A stretch of DNA of 64,000 bases, taken from positions 11,408,001 through 11,472,000 of the forward strand of contig OX442316.1 in the NCBI GenBank assembly GCA_949358305.1. The letters run 5' to 3'. The notes under the pieces were generated by a model. It was given only the letters and a program-made list of their open reading frames with translations. It did not search any database and had not been told where the DNA came from. Made by a program: the position numbers and the translations under genes. Below are positions 1 to 11,300 of this stretch, one piece after another. Source of the DNA: Strigamia acuminata. Lineage: Eukaryota > Arthropoda > Chilopoda > Geophilomorpha > Linotaeniidae. The stretch's first letter is position 1, and each line of letters starts with the position of its first letter.

Positions 1-2319
1 ATTTACACAGTGTGTATATAAAATATCAAATGCAAGCGTCGTTCAATGCAAATGACTCTTTCGTGAAGCGAAAGGGAAAAAGTAAAACTTTTCCAAACTC
101 GTCTCCATTCAAAGATTGCTTACAAAAGAATAGAATGTTGTTGCTGATTGAATGCAAAGAAAAAAAGTCATCCATGCGAAGGGAGGACCCGTCTGTGGTT
201 AGTTTCCCAACGGAGAGACCTTTATTTATGAGAACACTTGATCAAATGAGAAAGAGGAGGAGGAGTAGTCCCATGCCTCCGATAATTATAATTAATGGAG
301 GCATTGTAACTTCAATGGGATGCAAATGAAGGTCAGGCCCCTCTCTGCCATTTGCCGCATTTATTAGAGCTCATACACGATTACAAGGCTTTTATTTTAA
401 CATTTGCTACAACCGCTAATGGGACAACCCTCGTCTATGTATGCATATATCTTACAAAATAGCATAAGCCTCTTGTTTTGGGCCAATTTTGAACCTTAAA
501 GTTGATGATTTACATCTTAACGGTTTTACTAGTAAGAATTCTAAATTTTCCTTCTTTATTTCTTTTTTTTTTTACATATTTTTTTAAAATTTTATATTAC
601 TTCTAAGACGGATCTCAATTTTTTTTTCTTGCTTTAAATCCAACAAAAAAAATCTTAATTAAGGTCTGCTTTAATATGCTGATTTATTCTTTTAAAAAAA
701 AATAACAAACTTTAATTCGTCTAAAATATTTAACTGGAGAAAGAATGACACTTTGTCAAGAAAATTGCTTTTCAAGAAAAAAAGTTGAACCAATTTTTTT
801 TTGGCGAGAAAGAGAGTAAAAAAATAACACAAATAAAATACAACTTCTAAGTTATCAACTCAAAGAAGGTAACAAACATTCTTAAAAGTCGTACAACATT
901 TTATGAAATATCATCAACAACCTTCGTCAAAAAAACTTTTATGTTGTTCTTCGAGACAAATTTAGTAAGAACTCAAACAAGTTTAATTACGCCATCATTT
1001 TCAAATGGTTTGTATAAACACCCATGTTAAAACAAGAAACTCCGCCTTGATGCTGCCCTGCATTGCACCTCTACACTAATTTCCAATTTCAAGCTTTTTA
1101 TTTTTACAGCTTTTCTTTTAATGCCCTTCATCCTAGCACCGAGTAAAGATGAAGTGACATTATTTTCTCCTCTCTTTCTCTTTTCAATAGCATTCATTTG
1201 TGTCCCTCCAAGCGTGTTGCACTCCAAATCTCTGTTTTTGATCCTCCTATACTTATTATAAGTGCATATTGCTTCCGTAATGAAGATTACGCCATTCACT
1301 AGACCAACACGAAAATCTTTCAAATAAACGCTCTTTCAAATTCATTGACAAAAATAATTAATTTCTTTAGAATAATTACTAAACAATAAAATTGACCGAA
1401 CGTAAATTTTTAAATATTCGTGCATCCAAAGAAAATGCTTCAATTATTTCCCCTCTCAGACTTTCCTATTTTGTATTCAATACCATTTATTCCACTATTT
1501 GCTTCCAATTCGCTTTCATTTCCTATCCCACGGTAAAAACTGCATCGACCAAAACCTCATTTTCTAACTGCTTCTTGATGCAAGAGTGGAGCAAGCACCA
1601 ATACTGTGTGCAATCCCATTGACTGGGAGACAAAGGCAGTGGCCATGTTCTTGGTTGATTGTAGCACAACCGCAGGGCGGTTAGACTTGAAGGCTGACGT
1701 TCAAAGGGTATTTCGCGCACAATTCCAGCCAATTTCTAACGTCTTTGTAACCCCCAAGACATAAATATCTATCGCAAACCATCTTCGATCCACTCAAACA
1801 GCAAAAACAAATCTGGTTTTAGTGTCCATTAACTGCAATAGAAGTCAACAAAATATCCCGTGCTATATTTAGGCAATGGAAGAATTCCAAAGCCGACTTT
1901 ATTTTTATTATTATTTCATTTTGCTTTTCAACATTTATAAAATTGGTCTAAATTTTATCGGATAAGTGGGGTTTAGTTAGCAAAACGTTAATGAAACTTG
2001 TACGGATACAATTCAAATGTGCAAGAAGTATGCAGAAGAACAGAACATGGTATCTTTAAGAAAATTCCTTAAAGAAAATAGCAGTCATAAAATTGTGCAA
2101 TTAAGAGTAGTACCAACTTTACCCTTCACCGCAATGAAGGCGTTTGTTGCAGAATATTTCCTTAGGCCCAAGCAGATTTCTACTACCGTGTCTGAAAGCT
2201 TTGGGATTCCTTAGGGATTTCGGACCTTGTGCATATTTGACATTTCAATTTGGCCTGACGATACAATTAAATCTACAATGGGACCACGAAACTGGCATTT
2301 AAATCCAGAAGACTCACAA

Positions 2320-2960
2320 AAATACATAATTATAATTATTATTAATTGCTATTAATTAAGTGTTATTAATTATTAATCCATTAGAAAAGCCCTGGTCTGT
2401 CTGTCTGTCTGTCTGTCTGTCGCGCCGCCTATGGCGCCACCGGTCCAAGTAAAATGTACTGCTGCTTTTTTATTAATTCACTGATATCAGAAATTTAATT
2501 AAAGCATTTGGACAGTGTTTAATAGTTTCCAGACCAAAAAAACTTGCTCTTTTCAATGGGATATTTGGATTTTTGAATTATTTTCTAACATTCACCAAAA
2601 AACGATAATTTTCAAGTTTTTGCCTATTTAAAGTAAAAAAAAACTACTAATTTGAATTCATAAGATACTGTTTATAACTCAGTTATTATCTAATTTAAAA
2701 AGATTTTTTTGTACCATTTACGGCATGGGTGTCATCGCGGCAAAATACAGATGCGCGCGCGCACCCTGGCGCCAAACTTCTAATACGTCAGTTCCGTATT
2801 TCGCTAATTTTATCACTTAAAATCTAGCGATTAAAATGTTTCTTAATTGGTTCTAGACTAGATTCATACGGTCAGTTAGATGCTGTAAAAATTGTATACA
2901 TTGAAATTATCATTTCCCTATTAAATTGGCAAAGTATCCTATTGCTGTTCTAAATTGGAC
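2320..2960. repeat. Possible degenerate interspersed repeat around the GTCT tract
   Basis: AT-rich DNA is interrupted by two GC-rich patches that both contain TGGCGCCA or TGGCGCCAC (2432-2440 and 2767-2774) and by GCGCGCGCGC (2753-2762). A cluster of four ATTAAT motifs precedes the GTCT tract (about 2340-2378). The sharp composition change and the repeated GGCGCC suggest an old mobile element, but I found no terminal repeats, ORF or duplication to define its ends. Confidence 0.3.
2395..2421 (+). repeat. (GTCT)n microsatellite
   Basis: Six full GTCT units plus GTC, uninterrupted. It is followed at once by a GC-rich, palindromic segment (CGCGCC, GGCGCC), which suggests it sits inside a larger repeat. 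Confidence 0.9.
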
Positions 2961-3419
2961 ATTACATGACGTCACGTTCGCTCCAAACACAATCAACGTT
3001 AATTGCCACTTTAAAATGTTATTGCCATTTGAGTTATGTTTTGTTGTTTATTTCTATTGCTTTTCGAAGCTTCTTACTTATTAAAACTAACAAAAACATA
3101 AATGCAAGAAAATACTCGCCCGCCAAGTGCTTGAATATCTCAATTACTATTTCAATTGTTGTTTATACATTTATTTGGAGACTCTCTTTCGCAATCTCAT
3201 TCCTTCCGTGTCAACAACGAACCAGTCAGCAAAACAAAAAAAGAAAAAAAGCTTTTGCAAATGCTCACATTTTCGCCTGCTTTTCTATCTCAGTAGATCA
3301 ATAGTAAATTTTCTAGCAATTTTTTTTTATCGATTCCATCAGAAAAGGTCGTACAAGCAGCGGAAACTGCTATTCTTGAATACGTCGACACTAGACATTG
3401 GTTTCACTATGGGTTTCTA

Positions 3420-3850
3420 GCCGTTCTTTTGCTTGCTGCACGGTCTCCGGCATCCGGAACAAGGCCAGGCACCATGTTCCTCATCATGTGACCCTTTCAG
3501 CCTCCAGTGAAAGATGGGTATGTGCCAGAGTTGATTGTAGACTTGGCAGCCACACAACAAGAAGTAGGACGCCTCAGCTGCTATCAAGAAATCGACTAGG
3601 AAGGAAAGCCAGCAATCAGAGGTCACCAATGGCAACAACCTCACCTCGCACCCTTAGGCACAGCACTGCGCTCCAGAATCCAGCAAAAAGGACTCTTCTT
3701 GCCGTCAGTTAAGAACCCTCTGATGAAATGAGAATGGAAGTTGAAGCGAGAGGGCGAGCAATTGGAATTTACTCCTCCCTTTACGAAAATCTGTGCTAGA
3801 GCACCAGGTTCAGAGAGCATAGACCGGATGGACTTTGCACTAAAGCCAGC
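3420..3850. other. GC-raised block, possible decayed coding fragment
   Basis: A plus-strand frame from about 3501 reads PPVKDGYVPELIVDLAATQQ, meets one TAG at about 3597, then continues open to about 3725. The two-part frame with a single stop looks like a decayed coding piece, but I recognise no family. Confidence 0.15.
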
Positions 3851-5179
3851 AAAGGCAACCTAAGCTTATTAAACCATCTGAAAATGGTGAGTGTCTTAGA
3901 AAAGATTGCAAGTTACGATAAAGAAACAAAGAATTTGTGGATCGATCAGAAAAATAAAAATAAAATAGTGGATAAAAAAAAATAAATTAAAAATTAAAAA
4001 TTAAAAATTTTAACAAGTGGAAAACAGATTTTTTTTATGAACAAGCGATTTGCATGTAGTAAACTAGATTCTATTTCAATTCTTCATAAATCTTAAATCT
4101 TGTATAAACACTTTCACGCAAAACATGTAAATGAAAATATATGACTTGCATCTTTCATCTTTTGAATGAGAATGCATTCATTACTGGAAGTGTAAATAAC
4201 AAAAAAAAATAAAAAATGAAAAAAAAAAGTTGTACCAGATAAAGCACAAGGAATGCTCATTAATTCCATAAGCAATATTTTAAAATGCCGCCTATAGAAA
4301 GCTTCCAAATAAAAGCACGAGAAGACCAGACAACAATCCTGAAGTGTATTATTGAAAATTATATACCGGTAACCCGACCCTATCAGCTTCCTTAAAGTTG
4401 AAATAAATATCCAACGGAGTTTTCGTCCAAACACTTCTGTTGTTACATATAAAACCTCTAAATCGAATAGTAAAAAATCCACGAGATAAATCGTTCCAAA
4501 TAATTAAACTCAATTCCAACACAATAAATTCTAAGAGTGGGAAACAATTTTGAAGTTTCAAAGAAAAAAATTCTAAAATCGCCTCGTTGGACTGTCGAGC
4601 TGTTTAAAGCATTAAATGAAATTCGTTATTTTTTTTTTGTTGAAATTAATTTCGCCAAGTGATGTGGTGAGAATTTGAAGTGTGTTAATACCAGGGGCAA
4701 GAAACCAGGGCAATGAAGAAAACAACCAATTTACGGACCACACCGAAAAAAAAAAACACATCAGCCCACGCTTTTAAACATCCCAACCAAGTACATAAAA
4801 CACACGTTTACTTTCAGTTGCTTCATAAAACTCAACAGCCCAAGCAATTTACCGCTTACGACTTTTTTCAAACTGCACCTTTCATTCCATCCAGGAGTAG
4901 CCAGTATGGGCTGATAACCAGACGATCTTTTTTCCTTATATTTGTATATACATTTATATCTCTTTTTTCACCTTTTGCTTGTTTCCTCAGCTCCTAATTC
5001 CTTATCCCAGCCTTATCTCGACTTGTTCGGGTTACTTCTAACCAGCAAAAGTTTATCTCTGAATATAATTTATGCTTCAATAAATTTTAAACATCTCAAC
5101 TGCGCAATGTTTCCCACTTTTTATTTTTTAAACGCAACTGGTGCAACACTTTGAAGGTTAATTGAGGTGAATTTGAACT

Positions 5180-5187
5180 ATTCTTAC
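5180..5187 (-). promoter_or_regulatory. 5' splice site after the Ig1 exon
   Basis: The minus strand reads AAAGCAG|GTAAGAAT, a near-consensus donor. It leaves a phase-1 codon (G..) after Lys127-Ala128, which in Dscam proteins is normally completed as Val at the start of the Ig2 linker. Reading through the donor meets a stop at about 5096, so intron retention would truncate the protein. Confidence 0.8.
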
Positions 5188-5505
5188 CTGCTTTCACTTG
5201 AACATCTCCACTAACAACAATTCCAACAGCATTACTGGCGACACAACGGTATACAGCCGCGTGAATGTCTTGGCGAAAATCAGAGGCGCTGAAGGGAGGG
5301 AAGACGAGCGTGCCATCGGCGTGCACCTGACGTAATGAGGCGATGTTGGACACAGAAGTACCGTCCGACAAAGACCATGTAACTTTGGGTGTTGGGTCTC
5401 CCGTGGCCGTACATTCAATCTTCGCACCCGTGTTGTTTGAAAACTCTACCAATCGAGGCGGTTCATTGCTGAAGGACGGGCCATAGATAATACCACTTAC
5501 AGCAC
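5188..5505 (-). CDS. Dscam: Dscam-family cell adhesion molecule, second coding exon (Ig domain 1)
   Basis: This 318-nt exon is phase 1 at both ends and encodes residues 23-128 of the joined protein, nearly the whole first Ig domain. Seen: GPSFSNEPP start (31-39), the EFSNNTGA segment (43-50), Cys54, core Trp66, the LRQVHADGTLVFPPF block (80-94), the FRQDIHAAVYRCVASN block (99-114) with Cys110, and VQVKA at the end. Cys54, Trp66 and the YxC Cys110 are the classic Ig disulfide and core residues. N46 lies in an NNT sequon. The LRQV...GTLVFPPF and RQD(I/V)HAAVYRCVASN blocks are hallmarks of arthropod Dscam Ig1. The acceptor is TTTCAG|GTGCT and the donor is GCAG|GTAAGA. In Dscam proteins Ig1 mediates homophilic binding together with later domains. 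Ig2 exons should lie beyond the left edge. The paralogue (Dscam1 or another Dscam) is not resolvable from Ig1 by eye. Confidence 0.93.
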
Positions 5506-5535
5506 CTGAAACAACAAATATTAACGAGTTAGTTA
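5506..5535 (-). promoter_or_regulatory. 3' splice site and branch-point region before the Ig1 exon
   Basis: Reading the minus strand, CTAAC (5532-5528) lies about 23 nt before the exon. It matches the metazoan branch consensus yUnAy. A T-rich tract, TTTGTTGTTTCAG, follows. This decides the exon start at 5505, because an upstream open frame would otherwise run on to 5572. Confidence 0.75.
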
Positions 5536-7659
5536 ATAAAATTAAATTAAACAACACACTTAAAAATAACATTACGCACAGTTATATCTATAGGATCAAG
5601 TTAAGTCTAAAAGGTTTTAGCAAAGTCGACGAGAGCACTTTGTGGCAAATGAATTTGGATTAAATTATACGTTTGATGCTTTCGTAACGTTTCATTATTG
5701 TTTAGAACCACAATCAACGTGACGCTGCAATGGTATTTAATTTAAAATTATCTAAACAAGAAGAAAAAAAATGCTGTTTCTCTTAGGACACAAGCCAACT
5801 ATGAGAAAACAGTGCAAGCTGACTGCAAGTTGTTCTTAAGTGGACATCTGTGACCTCCTCTTTCACTGTTTCTCCGACTGCAAGCGATGCTGCCACTGGA
5901 CATTCTAAAAGGTGATGACTCCCAGGGAGACTTTCTTTTACGACCACAAGACTCCTGTCAATATTTCAAGCACCAAAGTGCAACCACCCCATAAAGTGAG
6001 TAAAATATTTGAGCAAAAGAAACTGCTATAATAAACTTAGAGATTAGAAAAGTTTATTTAGAATTATCGGAACTAAATTGTTCCTTCATGTTTTCTTTAA
6101 AATATTTTCTTTTTCTTGTTTTATTTGGCTCTTGTTTCGGATCAGATGACTGTGAGTCTGTGAGCGAGGCGATAAAGGTTTCTTCAAATCAAAATTTAAG
6201 ATAGTTTTATTTCTCTAAAGGTATATTTTTGTTTGTTTTTCTGCTGTGGGAGAAGAACTCGATTAATCCCTGGAAGCTTCAAGTTGCTAGCAGCTGTGTC
6301 GTTTGCTTTTTCCTTTAGGACTGTTCTCCAAGGAGACAAGAGCCTCAAAACGCCTTGTTTTCTCTTCCCTCTTTGAAATTGGGAAGAATGTTTTTGAAAT
6401 AATAAAAGGAAGGAAGAACCGTATTTGCATAAAGACAGAAGCATTAGCGACACTCTGCTGTATAAATTCGCAATGACGTCCGAAGTCATTACTCGCGTAA
6501 TAGAAAATGAAATGTTTATCACTCAATGCGATCGACACAGAGAAGAAAAACATCGAAAAGAACAAGTCAAATCCTTTTCGACTTTAAATACTCTGTATTT
6601 TTTTTATCTATCTTTTAATAGAATATTTAAAAGGGTTTACATAACCGCACATAAATAAAATATGAAAATGAAGGAAAAGACATTTTTCTTATCGTCTTTT
6701 AACCCAAAAAAATGACGAGTAAATGAATAATTTAAGTCCCAAACCGTTATAAAATCCTTTTTTTTTAAAAGAAAATATTTCATACCGTACTTTTTTAAAA
6801 TAATAATAAGATAAGATTGATTCCGTAAATCTTTTAGACTTTAAAATATGTTCTAAACTTCTTTTTTTTTAAATAAAAAATAAAATATCTCTTCAAGCGC
6901 ATAAAAGCAAACAGAATTCTGCAGACATTTCTTCATCTATTCAAATAATTTCTTGTTGGCATGTTTGGCCCAAACGTCCGCTGCATAAATTTATTGCTCA
7001 AACCACTGTCATCTGATAGCGCGTGGAAAGAAATCATTTTCTCTATATTGCAGCTGATACCCACACTAACGGATGATAAAGGGCACCGGGAAAGTCTTTA
7101 TAAAAATAAAAGAAAAAGGAAAAAAAAAACAAAAAAAAACTCCCGAACTCGGGTTTGCGATCGCACTTCGTTTTTCTGGTCAAACTCATTACATGAATGC
7201 GTTATGAGTTACAACCATCTGCCACAAATGGCGGCAACTCCTAAATTTCACAATGGAAAGAACCCATTCCATTTCTATACATCATGAGATTGCGAAATGG
7301 TTGTGTTTTCAACCTTTTCCACTCTCGTTTTTTTCGCATTACGCTAACTTATTTGTATTCATTTTAACGTTTCATTGGAATAAAACTTTTCCCATTTCAA
7401 TAAATATATATAGTTTTTTTTTTATTAGTTTTTTTTTCTTTTTAAATTCTCTAAATTCCATTTTCTTGACAAACAAAAAACGCGGCAATTTATTAGAGAT
7501 CGTAAATTGTACTACAAAATATTTTCTCGCATTTATATAGCGACATTAAATCTAATGTATTTATAAATTACACCACTTCAACCTTAAAACTATCATATTT
7601 TCCCAATCTGATTCTCACTTCCATTACCATCAAACAAAAGGACAGACATGGATGTAGCG

Positions 7660-7762
7660 CTAACACCACTTAAGTGCTAAGCACCGCGCGGTAATAACCT
7701 CATAACCAAGGATATTAGATAACAGTAACTTATCTAATATCTAAGAGTACATATATGTACAC
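7660..7762. repeat. Cluster of four perfect palindromes
   Basis: Within about 100 bp: CACTTAAGTG (7667-7676); ACCGCGCGGT (7683-7692); a hairpin with perfect 12-bp arms, GATATTAGATAA (7711-7722) and TTATCTAATATC (7730-7741), with a 7-nt loop; and GTACATATATGTAC (7747-7760). The function is unknown. Confidence 0.8.
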
Positions 7763-8276
7763 AGATGTAATATTCCCCTGTAATTAAGAATTAAGACATT
7801 ATTATTATAATCCATGCCCTTCTTGAGACTAATGAAAACCAATCCAGAGTCTCGAGTCTAAATAATGATCATTTTCTTTCTACTCTGTACAGCACAACAT
7901 CATCAAATGGCAAAAGGCTATTGCAATTTAATCCTATTTGACGATCGAGTCGAGGTAAAGAAAGTTTATGAAATGACCACTGATAAATCTGTCAATATAA
8001 GAATGCTGAGGTCCATCCTAGGATTTCAAGAAAATAATATGTTATTGTATTAGCGTTCAACATTCTGCCAAAGAAAAATAGTGCCAATAACTTATGGTTT
8101 CACGCTTAACTTTGAATTGATATGGATTTAATAGATTTGCTGAGTATATCCTAAATAAAATTGCATTACATTTATTCCTTTTTATACAGGAATGAATTAA
8201 CTTATTTGGGGGGTTATTTTTGGTACCAAAATTGTGGTAATTCATAAAACTTAGCTTCTATAACATTAGAAATGAT

Positions 8277-8378
8277 AAAAAAAAAAGACAAGAGCTGACA
8301 AGACCGGATACGAACACGCGAGCCCAGCGTGAAGGATCAGCTTCATATTCTTATTAATAACTTGTAGACTAAAGTTGA
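8277..8378 (-). mobile_element. tRNA-like Pol III fragment, possible SINE remnant
   Basis: The minus strand reads TAGTCTACAAG (8371-8361, A-box-like with one mismatch), then 44 nt, then TGTTCGTATCC (8316-8306, B-box-like with two mismatches), and a run of ten T (8286-8277) that would act as a Pol III terminator. No cloverleaf can be drawn. This is weaker than the copy at 20664-20745, and it is not obviously the same family. Confidence 0.3.
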
Positions 8379-11300
8379 TTTATTGGCTTTCAAACCGGAG
8401 TTTTGCAACTTTTTAATTTAAAAAGTATGACAAGGTTTTTGACCTTATCAGTCCTCATGAAGGCCACAGACTAATGTTTTTTTCTGCAGACGGCTTCTTC
8501 GATCCTTTTGTTTTGTGTGTGCAGCAAAGTAATGAATTGCATTGAAAGGTCATTTAAGATCCTTTAATATCTGAGGAACAGCTCTTAATTCTTAATTTTA
8601 TGACTGATATTAGAAACAGTTTATTTCCCATAAAAATGACTTGATGAGTTAGCCATTATATTTATTTGTGGACCAGATAAAAACAACCCCAAACATCAAT
8701 TCTTATCAAATATTTATCGCCCGTCATTACCATTCCCGACCATCTCAACTCGAATAAATTTCACTTGAAATATCAAAATAAGAAATGGTTATATTTCAAA
8801 CCTCGAAAAAAACATTTTCTCAAACTTTTGCTTACAAATTCTATGAATCCTTGTAATTTATCTCTGTAATAAACTTTCATTAAACGTCTTAAGACTGTGT
8901 TTACTTGATTTAAAACCCATTAAAGAAGGAAGCAAACGAAAACGACGTCTCCTAGCTTGTCATTTATTCATAAAGTCAGATGCTTGTGCGTAATTGCTGC
9001 CATTACAGACCACAAAGATATAAAATTTCATCAATTTATTCTTGCCCGCATGATTAATTATTAGAAAACTGGCTGTGACAGCATCTGCCATTACCAATAA
9101 TAAATTGGTGTGATTTTTATAGTAGTAGGCATGTGCGGAATCCCACATCTCGAACTACAGTCGGATCATCTGAGCTGCAGGCAAAGATTATAACCTCTCT
9201 TTAACAGCCCACTAAAAATTGATTTACGACAAACTTTTATCGAGACTGCGCGCTGATACAATCGTCTATATAATTTTAACATCTAAAACTTAGCCCCGAT
9301 TTGGTCGCCAATTTGCCATTTATTCTGTTGAAGCGAGTAAAAAAGTTCATAGCTCTCCAATTTATAGTCAAATAGAATTCAATCATGTCTACGGATTCAA
9401 TTCAAACTGTTTATCCTACAAATTCTTCAATTGATCTCCATTGATCTGCTGCGAGTAGAATGCGAAAGCAGCTTTCATTCCACTTTTATCTTTGCCTCAA
9501 ATCAACAAGTAAAAGTTGCTATAGCGATCAATACCTAATCTCCACCAAAGACAGTAAACTCACTTTTATTGCATATACAACTTTTGCTTATTTCTTTTTT
9601 TTAATGCTTTTTTTTGTTGTCTGCAAGTCAATATACAACCCCAAACTTATTTGCAGCTTTAAAAAAAAGAGCGAATTTCCCAACTAACCCCCTTGTGTTG
9701 AAATAAGCCTTCATTTCCACTTTATACTCGAAACAGTTATTCGCTTTCCAAAGAGTTCGTTCTCAGCTTCTCCTTTTCAAAATTAACTTGCTGAATTGCA
9801 TTGTGGTTGTACAAATATTGTAAACAAGAAAACAAGTCGTTCCTTCTTTAACTCGAATATTTTTTGTTTTGTTTTTGAAATTATTGATTTGAAAGGGTTT
9901 TGAAAAATGTTATTTATTGTAGAATTCCAAATATTTCAAATTAAAATATTCAAACTTTCCCCTCTTTTTGCCATACATAAAGTGGACCGCACATGATTCA
10001 TTACTTCAACCGCAACAGACCTATTTAGTCGAAACAGCCAAATCAGTTTCACAATTTTTGATTGCTTGGTTTCTAGTCTCGTGTAACAGTCCATTGGGAA
10101 CTAAAGAGGGAAAGCGCTGCAATACAAAACACTTTGCTCCAAACGGCATCACTATTTGCTGCTCGTGCACGCTTCTCTCATTACAGTCTTTTTAATGGCC
10201 ATGTGCGAGACAAAATTAAATCTTTTTTTATGCTAAATCGTGCCGAGTGAAAAACAAAAATTTCCCCCATAAGGACACACTATAAATTTTCAGCCATTTC
10301 CCCATTCATTTTCAGTTGTATTTCAAACGTTAAGTCAAATTTTACGTCTTGCCATTTATCTTATTTTTAAATTCATTGCCTTTTCTCTCCTAGCACTGAG
10401 GAGTGAAAATATCTGCCTAACAATTTTTTGTTTTATCATCAGATCAGATAGACGGAGGAAATGGCAAAACCCAACCACAGACAAACTCATGAAACCAACA
10501 CGGCGGTGAAAATAAATGGAGCTGCAATCTTTCTTGAGAAACAGGCAAATTCCTTCCCCACTCTGCTGCGAAAATAGTTGGTATAAAGTATGCATGAAGT
10601 CATTAAATGCCAATCAGTGTAAAACATGTTGAGAATGAGGAACTGTAGGATGCATTCAGCATGCTTGGCACGCCAACCTATCGTTCAGACACGAAACGGA
10701 AGAGTGCAGAAGAGAAGCGGAGCATGCATGTGTCTGCACAGAGCGCCAGAGATAGAGAAGTCAGATCTGTTGAAAAGAGAGAGAACGGAACGCAACACGG
10801 AACTAAAAATCGTCCCTCGCATTCGAATGGTGTGAGTAAATAAGCATTGAATAGTGACACTTCCATCAATTACAATTATTAATAACAGCTCGAAAGAAAA
10901 AAATTGTTTAGAAATTGATGCCAATTTATCTCGTAATGTTCCATCAACTTCATACTACACATTTCTGCTTGTAAATTTTCAAGTGTGGAGTCTTTTTAAT
11001 TGCTTCGAAATTAGTGATAAAGCAAAGCAGTTAATAAGTGGAGATTTAAGTGAATGCAATTGAATTTAACATCCAATTGGGCTAACTTAATTGCTGGCTC
11101 CCCAGAACTGCTGAAATTAAACGAGGGAAAAGATATAAAAGAAAGAAAAAAAATTCAAATGAGTCGTTACTTTTAAAACCTAATTGCTTACAATTCGCTC
11201 TTCACTAAACACGTGATATATATTAATGATTACCGTAAGCTTCTTTTTTTCTGATAAAATAAAACTACTAAAACAAAAATCTTTTTTTTTTAAATTAAAA

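Larger units (their letters stand above)
1..5187. other. Downstream intron of the Dscam-family gene; no Ig2 exon recognised
   Basis: This should be the intron after Ig1 on the minus strand. Scanning both strands I found no segment resembling the start of Dscam Ig2 and no array of Ig2 half-exons. If such an array exists it lies beyond the left edge. The stretch holds AT-rich DNA, a GTCT microsatellite with a repeat-like neighbourhood (2320-2960), and a GC-raised block at about 3420-3850 that I cannot identify. Short ORFs here look incidental. Confidence 0.6.

Noticed and set aside
3398-3712. 104-codon plus-strand ORF
   Set aside because: Ser/Arg/Thr-rich; an overlapping frame in the same block looks more protein-like and itself carries a stop. 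No recognisable product, so only the block is reported.
1-5187. Dscam exon-4-type (Ig2) alternative exon array
   Set aside because: Searched the minus strand for Ig2-like sequence (conserved LKC/W patterns with phase-1 entry) and found none; a plus-strand ILKC at about 4336 is chance, as the frame stops soon after.
5194-5427. 77-codon minus-strand ORF within the Ig1 exon
   Set aside because: Shadow frame of the Dscam Ig1 exon.
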